In this document: positions 1 to 9,574 of the stretch, piece after piece | Numbering within the stretch: the stretch's first letter is position 1 | Layout: each line of letters opens with the position of its first letter | Origin: Vitis vinifera | Lineage: Eukaryota; Streptophyta; Magnoliopsida; Vitales; Vitaceae | Assembly: GCF_030704535.1 (NCBI RefSeq) | Contig: NC_081817.1 | Coordinates: 29,203,001 to 29,267,000, forward strand | Direction of reading: 5' to 3' | DNA: 64,000 bases | The notes under the pieces: model-generated | Database searches by the model: none | What the model was told of the DNA's origin: nothing | What the model saw: only the letters and a program-made list of their open reading frames with translations | Position numbers and translations under genes: made by a program

Positions 1-626
1 AAAGGAATACAGAAAACATCACCCTAAGGAAAACAATAAGGGATATAGAGTTGAGAACACTCACCACTCAAATAACTAATTCCAGGAATTAACTCTAAGA
101 GATACAAAGTTTAAGAAGAAAACCAAAATCTGGAATTCTATTGGTAAAATCACAATAAATTGCTGAAGCCTTCAAAGTTGTGGCCTTATATAGGGTCATG
201 CCATGAGACAATTAAGCACCTCACTTTGGAAACTAGACAAATAATGCATAAAAGTAAAAAAATTGGGGAGAATTATGTTTTGGGGGTAGATGGGGGCTCA
301 AATTAATAAAAGGTTCATATAACTCTTCAAATTGAGTTGAAGGATATGAAATAGTAATGGACAAATATACCCTTCAACTCAATTTGAAGAGTTATATGAA
401 CCTTTTGTTAATTTGAGCCCCATCTACCCTCAAAACATAATTCTCCCAAAAAATTGGGTAACCTAGAAAGGAAAGATTGAAATTAGATGCCAATTTGTCA
501 TCAAAACGCGTTGAATATCCCCCTCTGAACCAGCTGGACAATTCGCTCCAGATCCACTGATTCAAAATGCATGTGATAGTTAAGACAATAAGCTTTCCGT
601 TGACTTATGGTTGACATACTAATTCA
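1..626 (-). repeat. LTR-like repeat, copy A (cut by window edge)
   Basis: Apart from a MITE at 266-447, this stretch matches 5836-6269 closely. The match stops near 626/6269 in both copies. Read on the minus strand it has a TATA-like element in the segment around 180-200, as an LTR promoter would. The left end lies outside the window, so neither its length nor a target duplication can be checked. It could instead be a plain segmental duplication of flanking DNA. Confidence 0.5.
266..447. mobile_element. 182-bp fold-back MITE with 9-bp target duplication (MULE-like)
   Basis: The element begins GGGAGAATTATGTTTTG and ends CAAAACATAATTCTCCC. The two arms are about 77 bp each, differ at only a few sites, and are separated by a loop of roughly 26 bp. 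It is flanked by the 9-bp direct repeat AAAAAATTG at 257-265 and 448-456. The paralogous sequence at 6085-6105 holds one copy of that 9-mer and no insert, so it shows the empty site. A 9-bp duplication is typical of Mutator-like elements; the superfamily is inferred. It has no coding capacity. Confidence 0.88.
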
Positions 627-929
627 GCACCTTTTGTTCCCAGTAAATTCTCAAAGTTGCCCTTAGTTTCAGAAATCCTGCTCATGCTACTAGAGTAAGA
701 ATTTACAACTCTTTCAGTTTATTTTCAGAATCTGTGTTGGGACACTCCCGTGTCAGAGTCATTGCCCAAGACAGATGCCAACTTGACTCCAAAGTAAACT
801 GATTTCAACTCATTCAAATAGATGTGGATGACTTTGAATTGTAATGATTCCGCGTTCTTGTTAGCTATGAAAACTGTGTACTGATGATCTGACCAAGTCA
901 AAATCTTTCCCACTTGTGCAGATTGTTAT
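627..929 (+). promoter_or_regulatory. 5' flank of the first receptor kinase gene
   Basis: The segment from about 805 to 929 is nearly identical to 12626-12752, just upstream of the second 827-aa kinase, so the proximal promoter was duplicated with the gene. The segment from 627 to about 800 has no clear match elsewhere in the window. I could not place a TATA box or a transcription start with confidence. Confidence 0.5.
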
Positions 930-3413
930 ATGTTTTACACCAATTTCTGCCTAGCGGTTTTGATCAGTTACCCGAATTCTTTGCCAATGGGTTTTCCTAT
1001 GTTTCAGCATGCCGTGCTCTTGTTACTCTTTGTTCTCCCATCTTGGCCTTCTGTATTTTCTCAAGCTAATCCTGAAATTCGTTTGGGTTCATCCCTTATT
1101 GCCTCTGATAACTCTTCCTCATGGAGATCGCCTTCTGGTGAATTCGCCTTTGGATTTCACCAACTTGGCAATCAAAACCTTTTCTTGCTTGCCATCTGGT
1201 TTGACAAAATACCAGAGAAAACATTAGCTTGGTATGCAAATGGAGATAATCCGGCACCAGAAGGATCAAAAGTTGAACTCACCTCTGATGGTCAGCTCAT
1301 ACTGAATGATCCAAAAGGGGATGAGATCTGGAGACCCCAGACCACTCTCAACGGGGTCACTCATGCATACATGCTCGATGCAGGCAACTTTGCTCTTGTA
1401 AATGGGGATCAAAATTCTACTCATGTATGGGAGAGCTTCAAGAATCCTGTGGACACCGTCTTGCCAACTCAAGTGCTGGAAATTGGTGGCACAGTGTCTT
1501 CTCGCCAAGCTGAAAGCAACTACTCAAAGGGGAGGTTCCAGCTCCGTTTGCTGCCTGATGGAAATCTTGTACTTAACACCTTTGACCTGCAAACAAATAC
1601 TGCATATGATGCTTATTATTGGAGCAAAACCTATGATGCTGCAAATAGGAGCAATTCTGGTGAACGGGTGATTTTTGATGAGTTAGGCCACCTCTATGTC
1701 GTTCTACAAAGCGGAGATAATGTTACCCTCAAGTCAGGAAGCGCAGAATCAACCGGAGGTTATTACTACCGAGCAACATTGGATTTTGATGGGGTTTTTA
1801 GAATATATACTCGGCCCAAGCTCCAGAGCAATGGAAGCTGGGTTCCGTTCTGGTATGTCCCAAAAGACATTTGCTCCGAGATTGGGGGCGATTTGGGCGG
1901 TGGGAGTTGTGGCTTTAACAGTTACTGCGTACCTGACTCAAGTGGAAGGCCTGCTTGTGAGTGCCTTCCGGGGTTTTTCCCTGCTGATCCACATAATAAA
2001 CTCAATGGCTGCAAGCATAACCTAACACAAAAATGTGAAGCAGGAGGTTCAAATATGGAGGATTTATACCAAAAGCGTGAGGTGTCGAACTTATTTTGGC
2101 CTTCTTCTGCAAACTTTGAAAAGAAGGAGTCCCTAAGTGAAGACCTCTGCTGGACATCCTGCTTATATGACTGCAATTGTGTGGTGGCTGTCCATAAAGA
2201 AGGCACCTGCAGGAAGAAGAAAATGCCACTTTCAAATGGAAGGGTGGATTGGAGTACTCGTGGGAAGACTCTTGTTAAAGTGCCAAGGTATGACGCTTTT
2301 TCAGGTGAGACCCCTTTTCGGGATCCAATCAGGGAGAAGAAGAAAGAACAAGGAACCTTTATTCTTGTGGGGTCAATTCTTCTAGGTAGCTCTGTATTTC
2401 TCAACTTCCTACTTGTGGCAGCAATTTCTCTGGTTAGATCTTACCCAAGCCAAAAGAGACGTGAACTTACAAGGGCATCCAGTATTTTGGAAACAAATAT
2501 ACGCTCTTTTACTTACGAAGAACTCAAGCAAGCTGCAGATGGGTTCAGAGAAGAACTTGGAAGAGGTGCTTTTGGCACTGTTTATAAAGGAGTGTTGTCA
2601 TCATCAAGTTCAGGAACTCAAGTAGCTGTTAAGAAGTTAGACAAGTTAGTCCAAGAGGGTGAGAGGGAATTCAAAACAGAAGTGAGGACAATAGCAATGA
2701 CCCATCACAAGAATTTAGTAAGATTGATTGGATTTTGTGATGAAGGGCCACACAAGCTTTTGGTCTATGAGTTCATGTGCAATGGCACATTGGCTAGCTT
2801 CCTCTTTGGAAGTTCAGCTCCGGACTGGAAAATAAGAACCCAGATGGCATTTGGGGTTGCACGAGGGCTCATGTACTTGCACGAGGAGTGTAGCACACAA
2901 ATCATCCACTGTGACATCAAGCCCCAAAATGTCCTCTTGGATGATTCGTTCACAGCAAGGATTTCAGATTTTGGATTGGCAAAGCTTCTGATGAGTGATC
3001 AAACTCGGACACTTACAGCCATTAGAGGGACCAAAGGATATGTCGCACCAGAATGGTTCAGGAGCAAGCCAATTACAGCAAAAGTGGACGTTTATAGTTA
3101 TGGAGTCATGTTACTAGAGATCATTAGTTGCAGGAAGTGCATTGATTTCCAAACAGAAAATGAAGAGGAAGCCATCCTCACTGATTGGGCTTATGATTGC
3201 TATAGAGGTCACAGATTGGATAAGCTAGTGGAGAATGATGATGATGCTAGAAACGACATGAGGAGGCTGGAGAAGCTAGTGATGGTAGCAATTTGGTGCA
3301 TTCAAGAGGACCCTTCTCTAAGGCCTTCCATGAGAAATGTCACACAGATGCTTGAAGGAGTTGTTGAAGTTCCCATGCCCCCATGTCCTTTCCCCTCTAC
3401 TTCAATCCGCTGA
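930..3413 (+). CDS. G-type lectin S-receptor-like Ser/Thr protein kinase (LECRK/RLK1 group), 827 aa
   Basis: This is a single-exon receptor kinase, expected at the plasma membrane. The order is signal peptide, bulb-lectin (D-mannose-binding type) domain at about 50-165, a Cys-rich EGF-like stretch around CGFNSYC, a PAN-like segment around CWTSCLYDCNC, a transmembrane helix at about 474-502, and a kinase domain. The kinase has the Gly-rich loop GRGAFGTVYKG, catalytic Lys568 in VAVKK, HCD at 660-662 and DFG at 680-682, so catalytic residues are present. Cys before the catalytic Asp makes it a non-RD kinase, a class often linked to immune receptors. The first ATG adds 19 polar residues before the hydrophobic leader; the ATG at 987 (Met20) gives a cleaner signal peptide and may be the true start. 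The 5' part matches the gene at 12753, while the C-terminal kinase matches the tail at 16322-16612, so the gene looks mosaic. The ligand is unknown. Confidence 0.93.
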   Translation: MFYTNFCLAVLISYPNSLPMGFPMFQHAVLLLLFVLPSWPSVFSQANPEIRLGSSLIASDNSSSWRSPSGEFAFGFHQLGNQNLFLLAIWFDKIPEKTLAWYANGDNPAPEGSKVELTSDGQLILNDPKGDEIWRPQTTLNGVTHAYMLDAGNFALVNGDQNSTHVWESFKNPVDTVLPTQVLEIGGTVSSRQAESNYSKGRFQLRLLPDGNLVLNTFDLQTNTAYDAYYWSKTYDAANRSNSGERVIFDELGHLYVVLQSGDNVTLKSGSAESTGGYYYRATLDFDGVFRIYTRPKLQSNGSWVPFWYVPKDICSEIGGDLGGGSCGFNSYCVPDSSGRPACECLPGFFPADPHNKLNGCKHNLTQKCEAGGSNMEDLYQKREVSNLFWPSSANFEKKESLSEDLCWTSCLYDCNCVVAVHKEGTCRKKKMPLSNGRVDWSTRGKTLVKVPRYDAFSGETPFRDPIREKKKEQGTFILVGSILLGSSVFLNFLLVAAISLVRSYPSQKRRELTRASSILETNIRSFTYEELKQAADGFREELGRGAFGTVYKGVLSSSSSGTQVAVKKLDKLVQEGEREFKTEVRTIAMTHHKNLVRLIGFCDEGPHKLLVYEFMCNGTLASFLFGSSAPDWKIRTQMAFGVARGLMYLHEECSTQIIHCDIKPQNVLLDDSFTARISDFGLAKLLMSDQTRTLTAIRGTKGYVAPEWFRSKPITAKVDVYSYGVMLLEIISCRKCIDFQTENEEEAILTDWAYDCYRGHRLDKLVENDDDARNDMRRLEKLVMVAIWCIQEDPSLRPSMRNVTQMLEGVVEVPMPPCPFPSTSIR

Positions 3414-3837
3414 AACTACAAAACCACTCACCATCAACATAGTACTTTCCTTTATTCTCTCGTGGAAGCTCTGTTCTAGAATTCAGATAGTCATGCTTGT
3501 TCTAGATACTGTTTTTCAGGAATTTCAAGTTCGCCCATGTAATTTCTAGCTTTAAGCTCCAAGAAGATTAGGTTCAATATTAAGGGTCTTATAATTTTTA
3601 TGATTATTTATGTTTGTATTTGTTTGTTTTCTGCTTTTAGCAGTGACATTGATGAAAAATTCTGATTTGGGTGCAACCTCGTGAAATGGCACTTTTCTTG
3701 TTACATCCCTCTGCTCTTTGGTCTAAACTTTTTTTTTAATCTTTTTTAATGTGTGTTAGCTGCTCAGAGATGCATTTTTGGGTTATCAACTTCCTGCTCT
3801 CTTACATTAAGCATACCTAGTAGTTAATCTTTAACAA
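3414..3837. other. 3' flank of the first kinase gene
   Basis: No gene is seen. The first 200 bp resemble the 3' flank of the kinase tail at 16613-16760, which supports a shared origin of the two 3' ends. Confidence 0.6.
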
Positions 3838-4281
3838 ATTCATTTCTGACTTTGGACCAGCAAAGCTTCTGATGAGAGATCAAACTCGGACCCCTAGAAC
3901 CCCTAGAACCGTCAGAGGGACCAAATGATATATCGTACCAGAATGGTTCAGGAACAACCCAGGCGTGGGGTTATGTTGCTGGAGATCATCAGTTGCAGGA
4001 AGGGCGTAGATTCACAAACCAAAAATGAAGAGGAAGCAATGCTTATTGACTGGGCTTATGATTGCTATAGAGGGTACAGATCGGATAAGCTAGTGAAGAA
4101 TGATGATGAAGCAAGAAATGAGACGGGGATGCTGGAAAGGTTAGTGATGGGTGCCATTTGGTGCATCCAAGAGGGCCCTTCTATAAGGCCCTCCATGGGA
4201 AATGTCATACTGATACTTGAAGGAGTTGTTGAAGTGACTGTGCTTCCTTGCCCTTTGCCCTTCTTTAGTTCAACCTTCTGA
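3838..4281 (+). pseudogene. Kinase C-terminal fragment of the 793-aa receptor kinase type
   Basis: The fragment starts just before the DFG region, with Gly changed to Pro (SDFGPAKLL), and runs to a normal family C-terminus. It carries a duplicated CCCCTAGAA unit in the activation segment and a stop in place of the Gly codon of the GTKGY motif (near 3927). A deletion removes the stretch that encodes about SKPITAKVDVYSY. The tail and its 3' flank match the genes at 17752, 23226 and 39124, not the gene just upstream. It encodes no functional kinase. Confidence 0.88.
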
Positions 4282-5768
4282 AACTACACATCTTAAAACA
4301 GTATGCACCTACTCTTCTTTGTTGTCTTGGAAGTACTATATATCATGAAATTCAGTTGAAAACATATGCTTGTTCTAAGAGAGTTTTCTTTTTTCCAATG
4401 GGTGCATTTTCTAGAAATCAAAGTTCTGTTCACTCACATGGGTGATGGATATCACTATAATAGCACTGATCATGCTAGTTTAAGTATTCAACTGCCTTCA
4501 TTTCTGTATGATTGCAATATTTTTTTTTTGATCAAGTGATAAACCCTGGTGGCAGAAATGCTGCTCTATTGCCCCATATTACCAAAGAAACTTATTGTTG
4601 TAACAATTTCAACCCTATAATTCAATCAAATCAGTCTGTAACTCAAAAACTTTACCATGGTGACAACTGCAGACAATCATTTCTAATCAAATCCTTCTGC
4701 ATTTGATTGGAAATTTTCTCTTCCCCATAGTTATCAACTTTATATGGAAAACTTCTGTACAAGACAAGTTGGTTGAAGCCACTCCAGATCTCCAAAAATT
4801 CAATGATTTTTAGAGTAATGATGGTGGATATGAAATCCTTTAAGGGAAATCACATAGTTTTGGTGGTGTTGTATGCATCCTCTTTGTCCTTAGCTTCTCT
4901 TTTAGGCTTTTTTTTCCCATGATTTTGGACTGATCATGAGTCTTTTAAGGTTCAATGTTATCATCATTGCTGAATAATATTAGTTAATTGCCAAGTTTCA
5001 ACTAAACTAATTAATTATTGAATTGTATGCAGATCCATTGATTAATAAAAGTTGATATTCTTGTAGTGACTCCCTAGTAGAGAATACATTTATTTCTTGT
5101 TACACATACCATTTTTCAGAATTTCCAGTTCTCAATGTATTTGCTGGCTTTAAGCTCCTAGGAGCTCAGGTTTAATCTCAAGTCTTAGAAAATTCATGAC
5201 TATTTATGTTCATATTTGTTTTGTTGTCTGCTTTTGGCTGTGACGTCGGTCTAATTTCTGATTTCGGTGCAACCTTTGATTCATGCTCTGTTCTGCATTT
5301 TCCTAATTGTAAAATGGCATTTTTCTTCTTACATCAGGGGAGCCTGGACCATAACTATGAGATTAGGCACAGATATGGGATCACATGTTATGATGGAAGG
5401 CCAATGTTGATGGGATTTTCTTAGTTGATGTTTCTGTGCCTCCTTGTACTTCCCCTTTGGTTCAGACTATTGAAACTGCCCTCTGTTTCAATTGCAAATT
5501 CTGTGTCCTTGTTTCCATTTCTGTGCTTTTCAACATTCAATAACCAGTATGCTACTCGTTTTTGTTTCCCACCCAAGAGCTATATGACAAAACAAAGTCT
5601 GTGAACTTGGATTTGAGCTCAAACTCTGATAGCAAATGGCCTCCCAGTTGGAAATGAGGAAAAGTATGTGTACACATTAATAAACAGAAACCATTTTCTT
5701 AATCATTCAACAGTGTTAAGCATATACCCACTTCAGTAATTTAACATATCAGAGTCTGATACCGAATT
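4282..5768. other. Noncoding flank with receptor-kinase-derived remnants
   Basis: The segment from about 4740 to 4920 matches the downstream flanks of the 793-aa kinases (near 20880-21050, 26250-26420, 42230-42410 and 46410-46570). The stretch near 5340-5380 resembles the 5' flank at 17157, and about 5424-5480 resembles the last codons and 3' end of a kinase gene. The region is therefore a patchwork of rearranged cluster pieces. No intact gene is seen. Confidence 0.55.
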
Positions 5769-6269
5769 TGGTGGGAAAACAAAATAACAACAGTTCACAA
5801 GGTATAATCAACTCACCACCCAAATCACCAACACAAAGGAATACAGAAAACATCACCCTAAGGAAAACAATAAGGGATATAGAGTTGAGAACACTCACCA
5901 CTCAAATCACTAATTCCAGGAATTAACTCAAAGAGATACAAAGTTTAAGAAGAAAACCAAAATCTGGAATTCTATTGGTAAAATCACAATAAATTGCTGA
6001 AGCCTTCAAAGTTATGGCCTTATATAGGGTCATGCCATGAGACAATAAAGCACCTCACTTTGGAAACCAGACAAAAAATGCATAAAAGTAAAAAAATTGG
6101 GTAACCTAGAAAGGAAAGATTGAAATTAGATGCCAATTTGTCTTCAAAACGCGTTGAATATCCCCATCTGAACCAGCTGGCCAATTCGCTCCAAATCCAA
6201 TGATTCAAAATGCATATTATAGCTAAGATAATAAGCTTTCCATTGACATATGGCTAACATACTAATCCA
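5769..6269 (-). repeat. LTR-like repeat, copy B
   Basis: On the minus strand this segment starts TGGATTAGTATG and ends TTTTCCCACCA, with a TATA-like CCTATATAAGG about midway. Just beyond its end (plus-strand 5751-5764) is GGTATCAGA read on the minus strand, which resembles the tRNA-iMet primer site of plant retrotransposons. It is a second copy of 1-626. No target duplication is visible, and the right edge abuts a truncated Copia interior. Calling it an LTR is inference. Confidence 0.5.
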
Positions 6270-9135
6270 ATGTTCATGTCCCATTACTTTCAAGAGCTTT
6301 CAGCTCTGCCATTATAGTTTCATTCCATTCAGGAACCTTAGTAGCTTGTGAATAAATGGTTGGTTCAAAATGAGAAGAAATGGCACAAACAAAGGCTTTG
6401 TGGTTAGAGGAAAGACGATCATAGCTAAGAACATGGGAAAATGGCTGAGTTGTGGGAACATTATTATGGAACACTAAGTAGCAATGGAAACCCTTCAAAT
6501 AGGAAGAAGGTTTAATGACTCGAGAGGGACGAGAAGATCCAAGATTTTGTGAAGATGGAATAGTAATAGTAGTGGTGGAATCAACACTTGATCAACTGAA
6601 TTGTAACGAGGAGTGACATTTAGTATACGACATGGCAACACTCGGTCAGAAAATAATTAGAAGATTCGGCAGCTTGTGGAATAGATGTGAAGGGAAAAAC
6701 AGTCTCATGAAATACAACATCTCATTATATGAAAACGGTATTGGTACTAAGGTTTAACAGTTTGTATCTCTTATGCCTAGGTGGATACTCAAGAAAAACA
6801 GCAAGCAAAGCTCTTGGAGAAAATTTTATTCGATGATGCTTAAGGGTAGAGACATAATACAAGCAACCAAAGCCTTTCAAGTGACTATATGATGGTTTCT
6901 TATTCCACAGGAGTTCAAAAAGAGTTTTGTTAGAAAGAATTAGAGATGATAATCGATTAATTGGCTATGCAAAAGTTAAGACACAATCCCTCCAATATCC
7001 TAAAGGCACATTTGATTGAAAATGCAAGGCTCTAGCAACATTTAACAAATGCTGGTGTTTGCATTCTACCACAGAGTTTTGTTGTGGTGTGTCCACACAA
7101 GAATGAAAAAAATGAATGCCTTTGGAACGAAAAAAATCTATAAAGGCTAATTCAAGGGCATTATCAGTTCTCACAGATTTAATTTTAGCACCAAATTGTG
7201 TGTTTATGAGAGTGTAAAAATCAGGAAAAATGTTCAAAACATCGGATTTTTGTTTCAACAAATAGATCCAAGTAAAACGAATGCCATCATCCACAATGGT
7301 AAAAAAATAACATGCCCTTCTACAGTTTGTGGGATAAAAGGACCCCATATATCACAATACACAAGATTTAAAAGGTTGACCAGACAGAATTTGATGAAAC
7401 AAATGGTAAACACTTTTGTTTTGCAAGGCAAAGAATCAACAAAAATTTGTGAAAATTTTAATTCATTCTTCAAAATTTGAAGTTTTACATCAGATGGATG
7501 ACCCAAACGAAAGTGTCATAATTCCTTTTGAGTCAATGTGATATTATTACAAACACTAGAGAAACAAGAAGAAGTTGAGAGCAAGTTGTTTAGATTCAAA
7601 ATGTAGAGATTGCCAACACAGTTACCCATCTCAATCCTCCTCTCTTGTGAGTGGTCCTGAAGAGTACAAGAATCGGAAGAAAAATGAATGGAAATGGAGT
7701 CTTGACGTGTAAGAGAACTAACAGAAAGCAGATTGAAATGAAAACTGGGAATGAATAAAACATTGGCGAGAATAATGGTATCCATTAGTCGAATAGATCC
7801 TATGCGTGATATGCTAACAAAATGACCATTTGGTAACATAACAGAAGAATTAAAAATTGGTTTGGAACTGATGAAAAAATCTAAAACATACCAAATATGA
7901 TGCATTGCTCCAATAACCAACACCCATGAACAAGGGGAAATAGTTGAAGAGCTGTAGGTCAGAGAGAGAGAAAGATTACCACTGACGCTTGACATAGATG
8001 GACTAAGCTGCGGAGTATCCGTTAAGGTTTGAGATCCAATTTGAAGCTATGAGCTCAAGAGTGTAATGAGTTGTTTACACTAATCACTAGTTAGAGTGTT
8101 CAATTGTGGAGATGACCTAGATCCATCGAGTACATTGGAGCTCGTTTGATTTATTTGGACCTTCGGTGGATTCGATTTTCTTATAGTTTTATAACCCGGT
8201 GGATATCTGTGAAGCTTGTAACATTTTTCAGTTGTGTCCTTGAATACCACAATGAGAGCACAAAGGTCTTTCTCGTTTTGATTTTGAATTGAAGGAAGTT
8301 GCAGTGTAGTAGAAATGCTAGAATCACCCAAAATCTAAGACTCATTAGAGAGTGACAAACCTTGATTGACTGCACGTTGTCTTTCTTCTTGAACAACCAG
8401 GGTAAAAACTTCGGTGGTTGGAGGCAAAGGGTCCATCATCAAAATCTGACCCCGTGTGGAAGCATACGAGTCATTGAGACCCATTAAAAACTAAATAACA
8501 CATTCCTTTTGTTGATACTCCATCCAAGCTTTCATCATTCCACAATGACATATGAGAATAGGTTGAAATTCCTTCAGTTCATCCCACAAAATCTTGTGCC
8601 TAGTGTAATAAGTGTTGACGTCAAACGCACCCTGATTCAAAGCCATAAGAGCCTTTCTAACTTTGAAAATCCTTGGAGCATTGGTTTGATGAAAACGTTC
8701 TCTCAGGTCGTTCCAGATCTCTGTAGTAGTAGAGATGTAGAGAAGACTATCAGCTATCTCCCAAGCCACCGAGTTCAAGATCCATGAATCAACCATGTTA
8801 TTGCATCGATTCCAAGCTCCATAGAGCAAATAATCAATTGCAGGTTGAGGAATACTACTGTTAATGAAGCTCGTTTTGTTTTTTGCTGTGAGAGCCATCA
8901 ACATCGCTCGACTCCATGTGTTGTAATTAGGGCCATGAAGAGGATGGGAAACCAGAATAAGCCCTGGATGGTCTCCATTATGGAGAAAAAAAATGGACCG
9001 GAGAGATCTTCCATTGGAGAAGAGGTGGAGCTCATAACAACCTGATTATTGTTTTGTCCTCTAGGAGCCATCAGGAAGGTTTAGAAAAAAAAGAAAAAGA
9101 AAATAGTAGTAGCAGAGGAGAATGCTCTGATACCA
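6270..9135 (-). mobile_element. Decayed, 3'-truncated Copia retrotransposon
   Basis: Read from right to left there is a primer-binding site (TGGTATCAGAGC, complement at 9124-9135), a Gag fragment (8904-8491), a protease/pre-integrase segment (7995-7516), an integrase core (7348-6965, with FTIVDDG and VRTDNA motifs) and the first residues of the reverse transcriptase domain (6498-6274, KVPEWNETIMAELKALESNG). Frame breaks separate the pieces. The sequence ends abruptly at about 6270, so most of reverse transcriptase and all of RNase H are gone. No recognisable LTR pair remains. It is an old, non-functional copy. Confidence 0.85.
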
Positions 9136-9207
9136 TTTTACAAAAAATGAAGAAATTGCAAAATCTGTTGAAGAATACTCTGTTCGCATTAACCAAAAAG
9201 AGGGGAG

Positions 9208-9496
9208 TGTTGAATTTTGACTTAGTATTTGTTGGAATTTGAATTTTGAATATTGCAGCTGGAGTCTTGCACAAAATCTGCAACATCTAGATATTTTCTT
9301 TTTTTTATTTGGTCAAGATTTGGTTTCTATTTTATAGGAAGTAGTTGTTCATCATCTAGTAGTTTGATTTTCTGCTATTCTAATGTCATTTAAGTTACAA
9401 GTTCATGTATAAATTCAGCATTCTTCATCAATAAAATATTAGTTCCAGCAGCCCAAAAATATATTTTTTGTATAAGTATTTAATCTTATACCAACA
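9208..9496 (+). repeat. 5' LTR of Copia copy 1
   Basis: This 289-bp terminal repeat starts TG and ends CA. It differs from the 3' LTR by, for example, TTTGTTGG versus TTTGCTGG near its start, one T in a T-run, and TAGTTTG versus TAGCTTG. Confidence 0.93.
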
Positions 9497-9499
9497 AAG

Positions 9500-9512
9500 T
9501 GGTATCAGAGCC
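9500..9512 (+). other. Primer-binding site (tRNA-iMet type)
   Basis: TGGTATCAGAGCC begins three bases after the 5' LTR, the standard place and sequence for plant Copia elements. Confidence 0.9.
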
Positions 9513-9574
9513 ATAGTTATCTTGAGGGGCCAGTGAGGTGAGTGAACCCAAACACCTTCTAAAATCATTTAGCA

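Noticed and set aside
1922-2404. 160-aa minus-strand ORF inside the first kinase gene
   Set aside because: Antisense to a clearly coding region.
5206-5424. 72-aa ORF downstream of the first kinase gene
   Set aside because: It runs through patchwork flank DNA containing promoter-like and kinase-tail remnants, with no coherent domain.
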